Shown piece after piece: positions 22,799 through 29,424 of a stretch of 35,003 bases of DNA (position 1 is its first letter; every line of letters begins with the position of its first letter). Source of the DNA: Asaia bogorensis (lineage in GTDB: Bacteria > Pseudomonadota > Alphaproteobacteria > Acetobacterales > Acetobacteraceae); the NCBI GenBank assembly GCA_945873195.1, contig CAMCDA010000023.1, positions 1 through 35,003 of the forward strand. The letters run 5' to 3'. Both the position numbers and the translations under genes were made by a program. The notes under the pieces were generated by a model. It saw only the letters and a list, made by a program, of their open reading frames with translations. It had not been told where the DNA came from and made no database searches.

Positions 22799-23460
22799 CG
22801 CCGCCCCGCGATGGCGCTGTTTTCCAGCCGGCTGACCAGCCGAACCAGCGGCCAGAGCAGGACGAAATAGGCGATGGCCGCGACGACGATGGGCGTCGGG
22901 TTGTAGGTCACGCTTTGGGCCTGCCGAGCCTGGAACAGTAGCTCGGGCAGGGCGACGACGCTGGCGATGGAGGTCAGCTTCACGACCTCCAGCGTATTGG
23001 ACACCAGGTCCGGCAGCACGTTTCGCACCGCCTGCGGCAGGATGACGTATGTCATGGCTTGCAAGCGAGAGAGGCCGGTGGAGCGGGCGGCCTTCATCTG
23101 ACCGGTCGGCACGCTCTCGATCCCGGCGCGGAGAATTTCCCCGTAATAGGCGCCGGTGTTGAGGAAGAAGCCGATGGCGACGCAGCCGAAGGCGCCGAGT
23201 TCGAGTCCCGCGAAGGGGAGCGCGGCATAGAGGAAGATCAGCAGGACCAGAGGGGGAAAGGCGCGGAAGAAATCGACCCAGGCCATCAGCGGCCAGCGCA
23301 CCCAGCGGCTGCGGGCGGTGGACAGGATGGCCAGGATGATGCCCCCGATCATGCCCAGCGGCACGACCATCAGGGACAGGAGGATCGTCGACCACAGCCC
23401 GGCCAACAGGATGGGCCAGGCGGCGAGGATGATCTCCTGGTTGAGGAAGACCTCGATCAT
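22795..23460 (-). CDS. Amino-acid ABC transporter permease (second)
   Basis: The 221-residue protein is an inner-membrane permease of the His/Glu/Gln/Arg/opine family. It has about five membrane helices and the EAA loop GEILRAGIESVPTGQMKAAR that contacts the ATPase. FFRAFPPLVLLIFLYAALPF is the usual first-third motif. The start ATG at 23460 overlaps the stop of the other permease (ATGA), and its own stop overlaps the DUF2272 start. With its partner it should form the heterodimeric membrane pore for a polar amino acid or similar solute. Confidence 0.95.
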   Translation of the reverse strand: MIEVFLNQEIILAAWPILLAGLWSTILLSLMVVPLGMIGGIILAILSTARSRWVRWPLMAWVDFFRAFPPLVLLIFLYAALPFAGLELGAFGCVAIGFFLNTGAYYGEILRAGIESVPTGQMKAARSTGLSRLQAMTYVILPQAVRNVLPDLVSNTLEVVKLTSIASVVALPELLFQARQAQSVTYNPTPIVVAAIAYFVLLWPLVRLVSRLENSAIAGRR

Positions 23461-24137
23461 CGTTTCCACGCGAACCGGGTTTCGACCCAGCGACCCAGGA
23501 TGACGACGGGCAGGAACAGGATCAGGTAGGCGATGGCGCCCAGGGTCAGCGGCGACGGGTTGAAGCTGTGCGACACGCCCGATGACGCCTGGGAGAGGAT
23601 GTCCGCCAACCCGATGACGGAGCCGAGCGCGGTGCCCTTGGTGATGGCGATGGTGCGGTTGGTGAGTGGGGGGACAGTCAGGCGGATGGCCTGCGGCAGG
23701 ACGACCCAGCCCAGGGTTTGCGGGAAGGTGAGGCCGGTGGACCGCGCCGCCTCCCACTGGCCGCGGGGGACGGATGTGATGCCGGCCCAGAAGATTTCCT
23801 CGGTGAAGGCCATCAGGACCAGGGTCAAGGAAATCCAGGTGGCGACGAAGGCATCGGGGGAAATCCCGGCCGAGGGCAGGCCGAAATAGATCAGCACGAT
23901 GATGACCAGCGGCGGCAGGGCGCGGAACAGGTCGACGACGAAGATGATCAGCCAGTTCAGCGGGCGGATGGCGAAGGCGCGGACGACGGCCAGGAACAGG
24001 CCCAAGGCGATGCCGGCAATGATGACCAGCAGGGCCAGGCGGATGGTGAGGAAGAACCCGTCGATGATGTCCGGCAGGTACTTGGCCATGACCGTGGGGT
24101 TGAAGAACGTCTCGGTGAACTTGTCCCAGCCCGACAT
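23457..24137 (-). CDS. Amino-acid ABC transporter permease (first)
   Basis: This 226-residue permease has the same fold as its neighbour, with the EAA loop EEIFWAGITSVPRGQWEAAR and LFRALPPLVIIVLIYFGLP. Five hydrophobic segments are visible. It begins 20 bp after the ATPase stop and overlaps the second permease by 4 nt. Two different permeases imply a heterodimer, as in HisQM or GltJK. The substrate cannot be named: the binding protein, which would define it, is not in the window. Confidence 0.95.
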   Translation of the reverse strand: MSGWDKFTETFFNPTVMAKYLPDIIDGFFLTIRLALLVIIAGIALGLFLAVVRAFAIRPLNWLIIFVVDLFRALPPLVIIVLIYFGLPSAGISPDAFVATWISLTLVLMAFTEEIFWAGITSVPRGQWEAARSTGLTFPQTLGWVVLPQAIRLTVPPLTNRTIAITKGTALGSVIGLADILSQASSGVSHSFNPSPLTLGAIAYLILFLPVVILGRWVETRFAWKR

Positions 24138-24157
24138 CTGTCAGGGTGCCCCGACGA

Positions 24158-24946
24158 TCAATGGTGCCGCCCGACGCGGCTGAGGAAGGCGCGCGTCCGA
24201 TCCTGCGTCGGGTTGGAGAACAATTGCTCGGGCGGGCCTTCCTCGACGATCAGGCCGTCATCCATGAACACCACGCGGTCGGCGGCGGCGCGGGCGAAGT
24301 CCATTTCGTGCGACACGACGACCATGGTCATGCCGCTGTGCTTGAGGTCCCGCATGACCTTGAGCACGCTGCCCACCAGTTCGGGGTCGAGCGCGCTGGT
24401 CGGCTCATCGAACAGCATGACCCGTGGTTCGAGTGCGATGGCCCGGGCGATGGCCACCCGCTGCTGCTGCCCGCCGGAGAGTTGGGTCGGGTAGTGGTCC
24501 GCCCGGTCGGCGAGGTCGACGCGGGCCAGCGCGTCCTGGCCAATGCGGGTGGCCTCGGCGCTGGATTTCCCCGCGACCTTTCGCAGCGCGAGGGTCACGT
24601 TCCCCAGCGCGGTCATGTGCGGGTAGAGGTTGAACTGCTGGAACACCATGCCGATGCGCTGGCGCGCCTGGTTGATGTCGGTGCGGCGGCTGAGCATGTC
24701 GATGCCGTCGACGATCAGGGTGCCGGCGGTCGGTTCCTCCAGCCGGTTGAGGCACCGCAGCAGGGTGGACTTGCCGGAGCCGGAGGGGCCGATGACGAAG
24801 ACGACCTCTCCCTGTCGCACGATCAGGTCGACGCCTTTTAGGACGTGCAGGGCGCCGAAATGCTTGTGGATGCCCCGGGCCTGGATGATGGGGGGCTGGG
24901 TGGACGCCTGGACCATCGGGGCTGGGGTGGTGGGAGAGGCTGTCAT
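24158..24946 (-). CDS. Amino-acid ABC transporter ATP-binding protein (GlnQ/HisP type)
   Basis: The ATPase of the polar amino-acid importer. Counting from the ATG at 24946 (262 residues): Walker [10 protein letters not shown] (53-61), Q loop ([11 protein letters not shown]), signature LSGGQQQR from 156, Walker [15 protein letters not shown], and switch His in VVSHEMDF. The first 20 residues are a Ser/Thr/Pro-rich extension before the usual start ([12 protein letters not shown]). A GTG at 24955 with GAGG 4-5 nt upstream is an alternative start. It is the first gene of the operon ATPase-permease-permease-DUF2272. Confidence 0.95.
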   Translation of the reverse strand: MTASPTTPAPMVQASTQPPIIQARGIHKHFGALHVLKGVDLIVRQGEVVFVIGPSGSGKSTLLRCLNRLEEPTAGTLIVDGIDMLSRRTDINQARQRIGMVFQQFNLYPHMTALGNVTLALRKVAGKSSAEATRIGQDALARVDLADRADHYPTQLSGGQQQRVAIARAIALEPRVMLFDEPTSALDPELVGSVLKVMRDLKHSGMTMVVVSHEMDFARAAADRVVFMDDGLIVEEGPPEQLFSNPTQDRTRAFLSRVGRHH

Positions 24947-25086
24947 GGGTGGCACGTCGCCTCAACGGCTTCGCCTGCGTCGCCACCCCCGCTTCGAAGG
25001 TGCGACGCCGCGCCGCTGTTCAACGGCCATTGGGCGGGTGGCCGGGTCAAGCCCGACCATGACGGGATCGGCCGGAGCGGCCCTAC

Positions 25087-25177
25087 CCCCCCGTCATCCA
25101 CGGCCTTCTGCCGGGGGCCAACCCCAGCACCCGTGCCGCCAATGGCCCCCGGCGCAAGGCGGGGGATGACGCGGGGG
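25087..25177. repeat. Nested long inverted repeat
   Basis: CGTCATCC (25092-25099) pairs with GGATGACG (25164-25171), extended by C/G runs outside. Inside, GCCGGGGGCCA (25110-25120) is a perfect 11-bp match to TGGCCCCCGGC (25143-25153). The right half (CCCCGGCGCAAG to GATGACGCG) is a variant of the element at 9480-9505. The remaining part of the 330-bp gene-free gap (24947-25276) holds a smaller CGGG/CCCG hairpin at 25043-25055 and nothing else I can name. Confidence 0.65.
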
Positions 25178-25276
25178 CATCGTCCCGCGATGACGGGAAC
25201 CCGCAATCTATCGCCAAGCGCAAACGACCCCCGGCCCATCACGGACCAACGCAAACGGCTGCTCCGACCCTCCACC

Positions 25277-26284
25277 TTACCGGAAGATCTGGCTGAGCAG
25301 TCCGGGATCGACATCCTCCAGCCGGGGCGGGCTCCACTTCGGATTCCGGTCCTTGTCCACGACCAGCGAACGCACGCCCTCCACAAAGTCGGGATGCGCC
25401 ATCGTCGTGCGGGTCAGTAGGAACTCGAAGTCCAGCGCCTGCGGCAGGGTCATGTTGGCGCCACGGCGCAGGGCCTCCACCGTCCAGACCATGGCGGACG
25501 GCGACACCGAGCGCATCGCCTTCAGCGCGGCCTTGGCCCAGTCGGCATCCAGCTTTTCCAGCCGGTGCACCATTTCCAGCACCGTATCGGCGCTGAAGCA
25601 GTGATCGATATCCGCCAGATGCGGGGCCAGGGAATATGCCGGCAGCGTCTGGTTGAACCGCGCCAGGGCGGCCGGGCCTTCCGCGGCGAGCGCGGCGGAC
25701 AGGGCCGGCAGATCCTCCCGCTTGGTGAAATGCGTGCCAAAGCCGCAATGGACCGCGTCGGCGCCAAAGATGCGCAGGCCGGTCAGGCCCAGATACATGC
25801 CCATCTGGCCAGGCATGCGCGGCATGAAATAGGTGCCGCCGATGTCGGGGAAGAAGCCGATCGCGGTTTCCGGCATGCCGAACGACGCGTGCTCGGTCGT
25901 CACGCGATAGGGGCCGTAGACCGACACGCCGATGCCACCGCCCATGCAGATGCCGTCGATCAGCGCGATATAGGGCTTGGGATAGGTCGCGATCATCAGG
26001 TTCAGCGCGTATTCCTCGCTGAAGAAGGCCTCGACCTCGGTCCGGTCACCGGACATCTGGCCTTCGCGCAGGTTGATCACGTCGCCGCCGGCGCAGAAGG
26101 CGCGGTCGCCGGTGCCCGAGATCACCACCGCATGCACATGCGGGTCGTCGCGCCATTCGTTCAGCGCCTTGGTCATGGCGCGGACCATGTCGAGGTTCAG
26201 CGCGTTCAGCGCCTTCGGTCGGTTCAGCACGATGCGGCCTACGCGGCCGTCGCGGCTGGTGATCAGGGTGTCGTCTGTGGTCAT
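25277..26284 (-). CDS. 3-hydroxyisobutyryl-CoA hydrolase (enoyl-CoA hydratase/isomerase family)
   Basis: The 335-residue protein is a crotonase-fold enzyme of the HIBCH type, which frees 3-hydroxyisobutyrate from its CoA ester in valine breakdown. Oxyanion-hole motifs are FCAGGDV (63-69) and MGGGIG (114-119); MPETAIGFFPDIGGTYF gives Glu139 and Asp147, and the C-terminal HPDFVEGVRSLVVDKDRNP is characteristic of HIBCH rather than of ordinary enoyl-CoA hydratases. The length also fits. The ATG at 26284 is clear. It lies 64 bp downstream of the folD stop on the same strand. The 6PGDH-like reductase 4 kb away could in principle act on its product, but other valine genes are absent. Confidence 0.92.
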   Translation of the reverse strand: MTTDDTLITSRDGRVGRIVLNRPKALNALNLDMVRAMTKALNEWRDDPHVHAVVISGTGDRAFCAGGDVINLREGQMSGDRTEVEAFFSEEYALNLMIATYPKPYIALIDGICMGGGIGVSVYGPYRVTTEHASFGMPETAIGFFPDIGGTYFMPRMPGQMGMYLGLTGLRIFGADAVHCGFGTHFTKREDLPALSAALAAEGPAALARFNQTLPAYSLAPHLADIDHCFSADTVLEMVHRLEKLDADWAKAALKAMRSVSPSAMVWTVEALRRGANMTLPQALDFEFLLTRTTMAHPDFVEGVRSLVVDKDRNPKWSPPRLEDVDPGLLSQIFR

Positions 26285-26348
26285 GGGGTCTTCTCCGGAA
26301 TTGCGGTCCGTCTACCGCGCCGGCCTGGTCCGCACCATAGGCCGGCGG

Positions 26349-27191
26349 CTAACCGCGGCGGGCAAGGGCGGCCTTGACGGTGTTTTCCATCAGGCAGGCG
26401 ATCGTCATGGGGCCGACACCACCGGGCACCGGGGTGATCGCGCCGGCGCGGGCTGCGCAGGCCTCATAGGCGGCGTCGCCGACCAGGCGGCCGTCGGGCA
26501 GACGGTTGATGCCGACATCGATCACCGTTGCGCCCGGAGCAATCCAGTCACCCTGGACGAATTCCGGCTGCCCGATCGCCGCGATGACCACATCCGCTCG
26601 GCGGCACTCGGCCGGCAGGTCGCGGGTGCGGGAATGGGCGATGGTCACGGTCGCGTTGGCGCCGAGCAGCAGGGCGGCAACAGGGCGGCCGACGATGGTG
26701 GAGCGGCCGATCACCAGCGCCCGAGCGCCGGACAGCGGAATATCGGCATGGGCCAGCAGCTTCATGACGCCCGCGGGGGTGCAGGGCACCAAGGTCGGGC
26801 GGCCATCGGCCAGATGCCCGGTGTTGAGCGGGTGGAACCCGTCTACGTCCTTGCCGGGATCAATCGCCTCGATCACCGCCTGGGCGCGGATATGCGCGGG
26901 CAAAGGCAACTGCACCAGGATGCCATCGACGGTGGGGTCGTTGTTCAGGCGGCGTACCTCAGCCAACAGGGCGGCTTCGGTCGTCTCGGCCGGCAGGCGG
27001 ATCGTATGGGCGGCGATCCCGGCCTCCCGCGCCGCGCGATCCTTGGAGCGGACATAGACGGCGCTGGCCGGATCGTCTCCCACCAGCACAACGGTCAGGC
27101 CCGGCTGGAAGGACAGGCCGGCGACCCGGGCGGCCACCTCCGCCCGCAAGGCGGCGGCGACCACCTTGCCATCGATAATCCGCGCGCTCAT
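26349..27191 (-). CDS. folD: Methylenetetrahydrofolate dehydrogenase / cyclohydrolase FolD
   Basis: FolD interconverts 5,10-methylene-, methenyl- and 10-formyl-tetrahydrofolate with NADP, supplying one-carbon units, including for purine synthesis. The 280-residue protein has catalytic Tyr46 and Lys50 ([17 protein letters not shown]), the substrate loop GILVQLPLP, the NADP site [16 protein letters not shown], and the C-terminal [18 protein letters not shown]. The ATG at 27191 overlaps the DUF167 gene stop by 4 nt (ATGA). Together with the two upstream genes it forms a compact operon often seen in alphaproteobacteria. Confidence 0.97.
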   Translation of the reverse strand: MSARIIDGKVVAAALRAEVAARVAGLSFQPGLTVVLVGDDPASAVYVRSKDRAAREAGIAAHTIRLPAETTEAALLAEVRRLNNDPTVDGILVQLPLPAHIRAQAVIEAIDPGKDVDGFHPLNTGHLADGRPTLVPCTPAGVMKLLAHADIPLSGARALVIGRSTIVGRPVAALLLGANATVTIAHSRTRDLPAECRRADVVIAAIGQPEFVQGDWIAPGATVIDVGINRLPDGRLVGDAAYEACAARAGAITPVPGGVGPMTIACLMENTVKAALARRG

Positions 27192-27490
27192 AGCGCCGCC
27201 AGCCGATCGCCGAGGGAAGACGCTTCCCCCGACACACGCACGAGTTTTTCGCGGCTCGATTCGCCGGCCGCGATGGTGACGGCCGATTTCGGCACGCCCA
27301 ATGTCCTTGCCATCAATTCCCTGACTGCCTCATTCGCGCGTCCACCCTCCGCCGCCTCGGTCACGCCGAGGCGAAGGCGAGGGCCGTCAGCCGAGGGGGC
27401 AACGCCCTGTACCCCCGGCCGCCTGGATTTGGGTTGGACCTTGATCATCACCGTCACGCCGTCCGGCGTTCCACGCCAGAATTCGTTCAC
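27188..27490 (-). CDS. DUF167 / YggU family protein
   Basis: This 100-residue protein has the YggU fold signature: [18 protein letters not shown] near the start and [20 protein letters not shown] in the middle, then [20 protein letters not shown] and [10 protein letters not shown]. The function is unknown. The start is GTG at 27490, overlapping the YggT stop as GTGA, and its stop overlaps folD as ATGA. The neighbouring YggT gene is its usual partner. Confidence 0.92.
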   Translation of the reverse strand: MNEFWRGTPDGVTVMIKVQPKSRRPGVQGVAPSADGPRLRLGVTEAAEGGRANEAVRELMARTLGVPKSAVTIAAGESSREKLVRVSGEASSLGDRLAAL

Positions 27491-27801
27491 AGAAGCGATC
27501 GGAGAGAGCCAAGAACGACCGCTTCAAACACCTTGTTCAGCAGCATCCGCGCCGCCTGGAGCAACAGCAGGAGGATCAGCGGGCTGAGATCGATGCCGCC
27601 GAGGTTCGGCAGCAGGTTGCGGATCGGCCGCAATGCGGGCTCGGTGATCCGGTAGAGGAAATCGCCGATCGTCCATACGACGCGATTGCGGGTGTCGAGC
27701 ACCCCAAATCCCGCGAGCATGCTGAACAGGGCCGCCAGGATGACGGCCCATATGTACAGGTTGATCAGCTGATCCGCGAGCCAGAACAGCGTACTGATCA
27801 T
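27487..27801 (-). CDS. YggT family membrane protein
   Basis: The 104-residue inner-membrane protein has two hydrophobic segments (residues about 3-33 and 70-90) separated by a conserved loop, YRITEPALRPIRNLLPN, the YggT hallmark. The ATG at 27801 is preferred because GGAGA lies about 9 nt before it; an ATG at 27810 sits almost on that site. YggT proteins have been linked to osmotic tolerance and, in other lineages, to division or membrane assembly; the role is unproven here. It is the first gene of yggT-DUF167-folD. Confidence 0.92.
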   Translation of the reverse strand: MISTLFWLADQLINLYIWAVILAALFSMLAGFGVLDTRNRVVWTIGDFLYRITEPALRPIRNLLPNLGGIDLSPLILLLLLQAARMLLNKVFEAVVLGSLRSLL

Positions 27802-27918
27802 ACGAGGCATTCTCCGATGGGTGGGGGGAAGCTAATGGCGGGCGGGGGCCTCCGCAACCCGTTCCGTGTGGCCCTCTGTTACCCGCGACAGGACGCTCAA
27901 AAAATCGTTCAACCGCGC

Positions 27919-27947
27919 TTGACTTCCCCCTGCCTCATGAGCATTGT
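27919..27947 (+). promoter_or_regulatory. Probable promoter for tRNA-Ala
   Basis: TTGACT (27919-27924), five of six -35 bases, is followed after exactly 17 bp by CATTGT (27942-27947), a weak -10. It lies 45 bp before the tRNA. A good -35 with a poor -10 is common for alphaproteobacterial stable-RNA promoters. Confidence 0.45.
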
Positions 27948-27991
27948 CCGCGCCCTGCAAGGACCCCCCGCGGTCCGATGCGGAGCGGGAT

Positions 27992-28067
27992 GGGGCTGTA
28001 GCTCAGTTGGGAGAGCGCCTCGTTCGCAATGAGGAGGTCAGGGGTTCGATTCCCCTCAGCTCCACCA
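27992..28067 (+). tRNA. tRNA-Ala (anticodon CGC)
   Basis: The 76-nt sequence folds as a cloverleaf: acceptor stem GGGGCTG/CAGCTCC with one G-T pair, D arm GCTC...GAGC, anticodon arm CCTCG-TTCGCAA-TGAGG with anticodon CGC (reads GCG, alanine), and T arm AGGGG-TTCGATT-CCCCT. The 3' CCA is encoded. GCG is a common codon in such GC-rich genomes. I see no duplicated 3' end nearby that would mark an integrated element. Confidence 0.97.
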
Positions 28068-28110
28068 TCTCGCCCCCTGCTTCTTCGAAAATGAATATCG
28101 TTGGCCGGCT

Positions 28111-28126
28111 ATCGAACATGTTCGAT
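28111..28126. promoter_or_regulatory. 16-bp perfect palindrome, possible operator
   Basis: ATCGAACATGTTCGAT reads the same on both strands and lies between the tRNA and the 3' end of the small unknown gene. Its two-fold symmetry with no loop suggests a dimeric DNA-binding protein site rather than a hairpin. No regulator gene is adjacent. Confidence 0.45.
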
Positions 28127-28166
28127 GGAGGCACGTCACGCGGCGGCGACCCGAGCGCGACATCCG

Positions 28167-28493
28167 TCAGAATTGCGGCTCGCCCTTCATCGCGCCAAAG
28201 ACCTGCCTGTCCCTGTTCTGTTGCATCAGCATTGTAATGCCCGGCGTGGTTTCCAACCCCATGCCCATAGGCATCCCGGTGTCCGGGTCAGGGCTGATCT
28301 TCGAGTAGCTTTGGCTCGATACCTTTTCCCATTTGCCTGCGGGCTTCTTGATCTCAAAACTGACAACTGTCGCCTTGAAGACCATCCGAACGATGGGATC
28401 CTTGGGTGCGGACGGCTTGGTCAGGCTCGGGCAGCCGGCAATGATTTGCCAACCGTTCTTGCCAGCCCAGGCGGTCAGTTCGTTCTTGTTCAC
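28167..28493 (-). CDS. Small hypothetical protein (108 aa)
   Basis: I do not recognise this protein. From the GTG at 28493 it begins (M)NKNELTAWAGKNGWQIIAGC and is soluble, with a basic middle (FEIKKPAGKWEKV) and a Gly/Met-rich segment (DTGMPMGMGLETTPG) before a C-terminal helix (TMLMQQNRDRQVFGAMKG). GGGAGGA lies 6 nt before this GTG, which decides the start; the ATG at 28535 would place that site inside the gene. No signal peptide or membrane segment is seen. It is divergent from the dehydratase gene and convergent with the tRNA. Confidence 0.7.
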   Translation of the reverse strand: MNKNELTAWAGKNGWQIIAGCPSLTKPSAPKDPIVRMVFKATVVSFEIKKPAGKWEKVSSQSYSKISPDPDTGMPMGMGLETTPGITMLMQQNRDRQVFGAMKGEPQF

Positions 28494-28673
28494 GCAATAT
28501 CCTCCCAATGGGTGGCTTGAAATCCAACGCACCATACCACGGCACGATGGACATGGGCGCTATCCCGGCGTCTCGCCGCGAAAATCGCGGTTCGATGGCG
28601 ACCGACCGATTTGTTCGATAAGCTCCCGACGGATGTCCATTGAACATCGATCTCAAAAAAAGGAGGGCCGACC

Positions 28674-29153
28674 TTGGCGACAATCACGTTCCCCATCGAG
28701 GCGACGCACATCATGATGTTTGCGCGCTCCATCGGTGACGAAAATCCCGTCTACCACGACGCGGAGAAGGCGAAGGCGACCGAAATCGGCGGCATCATCG
28801 CGCCGCCAACCTTTACCGCGGCCGTGGCGCAATTCAATCCGGAGGGCTCGCGTCCCAGGCCCGGTGAGAAGTGGTTCGGCTCGGGGAAAACCCCAAGCGG
28901 CATCGAAGGCAGGGCCCCGTCGGCCGGCGGGCTGAACGCCGAACAGCATTTCGAGTATTTCCGTCCGATCCGTCCCGGCGAAACGCTCATCGCCGAAACC
29001 AGGCCCGGCCGGACCTGGGAACGCGACAGCAAACGCGCCGGCAAATTGCTGTTTTCCGACCGCATCACGGAGTTTCGTGATCGTGATGGAGAACTCGTCG
29101 TGTCGGTACGAAGCGTCAGCGTCAAAACCGAACGACCGGTAGGCCCCGGCTGA
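28674..29153 (+). CDS. MaoC-N / FAS1-like dehydratase domain protein
   Basis: The 159-residue protein is a single hot-dog domain of the MaoC_dehydrat_N (FAS1-like dehydratase) kind. Residues about 14-50 carry FARSIGDENPVYHDAEKA and IGGIIAPPTF, which parallel the hydratase motif GDxNPxHxD...GGxIA; LNAEQHFEYFRPIRPGETL is the usual central strand region. Such domains hydrate or dehydrate acyl thioesters and often pair with a second hot-dog subunit, which is absent nearby. The start is TTG at 28674, supported by AAAGGAGGG 7 nt upstream; no ATG fits. Whether it acts alone as a homodimer or with a distant partner cannot be told. Confidence 0.88.
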   Translation: MATITFPIEATHIMMFARSIGDENPVYHDAEKAKATEIGGIIAPPTFTAAVAQFNPEGSRPRPGEKWFGSGKTPSGIEGRAPSAGGLNAEQHFEYFRPIRPGETLIAETRPGRTWERDSKRAGKLLFSDRITEFRDRDGELVVSVRSVSVKTERPVGPG

Positions 29154-29254
29154 CTCCCCCACGGCCGGCGCGGGACTGGAGCTATCCCCGGCTTCGAAGC
29201 GCCCGACCGCGGATTAAGAACCCCCCCAGGTAAGTTAATACGACTATCTCCGAC

Positions 29255-29288
29255 CCGTCATCGGACTGTCATGCAACGAGAGCATAAG
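29255..29288 (+). promoter_or_regulatory. Candidate PHO box with -10, upstream of the giant nuclease gene
   Basis: CCGTCAT (29255-29261) and CTGTCAT (29266-29272) are separated by exactly 4 nt. This is the architecture of a PhoB site (two CTGTCAT-like halves, 11-nt period); the second half is perfect and the first has one change. Ten bases further is CATAAG (29283-29288), four of six -10 bases, at the distance known for E. coli Pho promoters. The leader to the ATG at 29425 would be about 130 nt and holds two copies of CCGCGCGG (29307, 29331) able to pair. The spacing agreement is seen; PhoB control is inferred. Confidence 0.5.
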
Positions 29289-29424
29289 CCGACGCGGATG
29301 GGGGGTCCGCGCGGCTCATTGGCTGTCTGCCCGCGCGGGGCCAGTGGTTGTCCGCGGGGCATGCGGTACAACGGCCGAGAACGCGCTGACGCTCCCATGC
29401 TTTTCAAGCAAGGGGATCGCCAAC

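Noticed and set aside
28045-28067. Attachment site of a genomic island at the tRNA 3' end
   Set aside because: No second copy of the tRNA 3' end and no integrase gene were seen in the window.
28111-28126. SOS (LexA) box
   Set aside because: The halves CGAAC/GTTCG are 2 nt apart, not 4 as in the Gram-positive box, and the alphaproteobacterial GTTC-N7-GTTC form is absent.
27944-28237. Short plus-strand frame across the tRNA
   Set aside because: It reads through the tRNA-Ala cloverleaf and has no protein-like sequence.
29237-29246. TAATACGACT, identical to the first ten bases of the T7 promoter
   Set aside because: The rest of the T7 consensus (CACTATAGGG) is missing and no phage gene is present, so it is a chance match.
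29271-29424. A possible small gene starting at the ATG at 29271
   Set aside because: The ATG lies inside the PHO-box-like site, no ribosome site precedes it, and the peptide is Arg/Gly/Pro-rich and overlaps the large gene.
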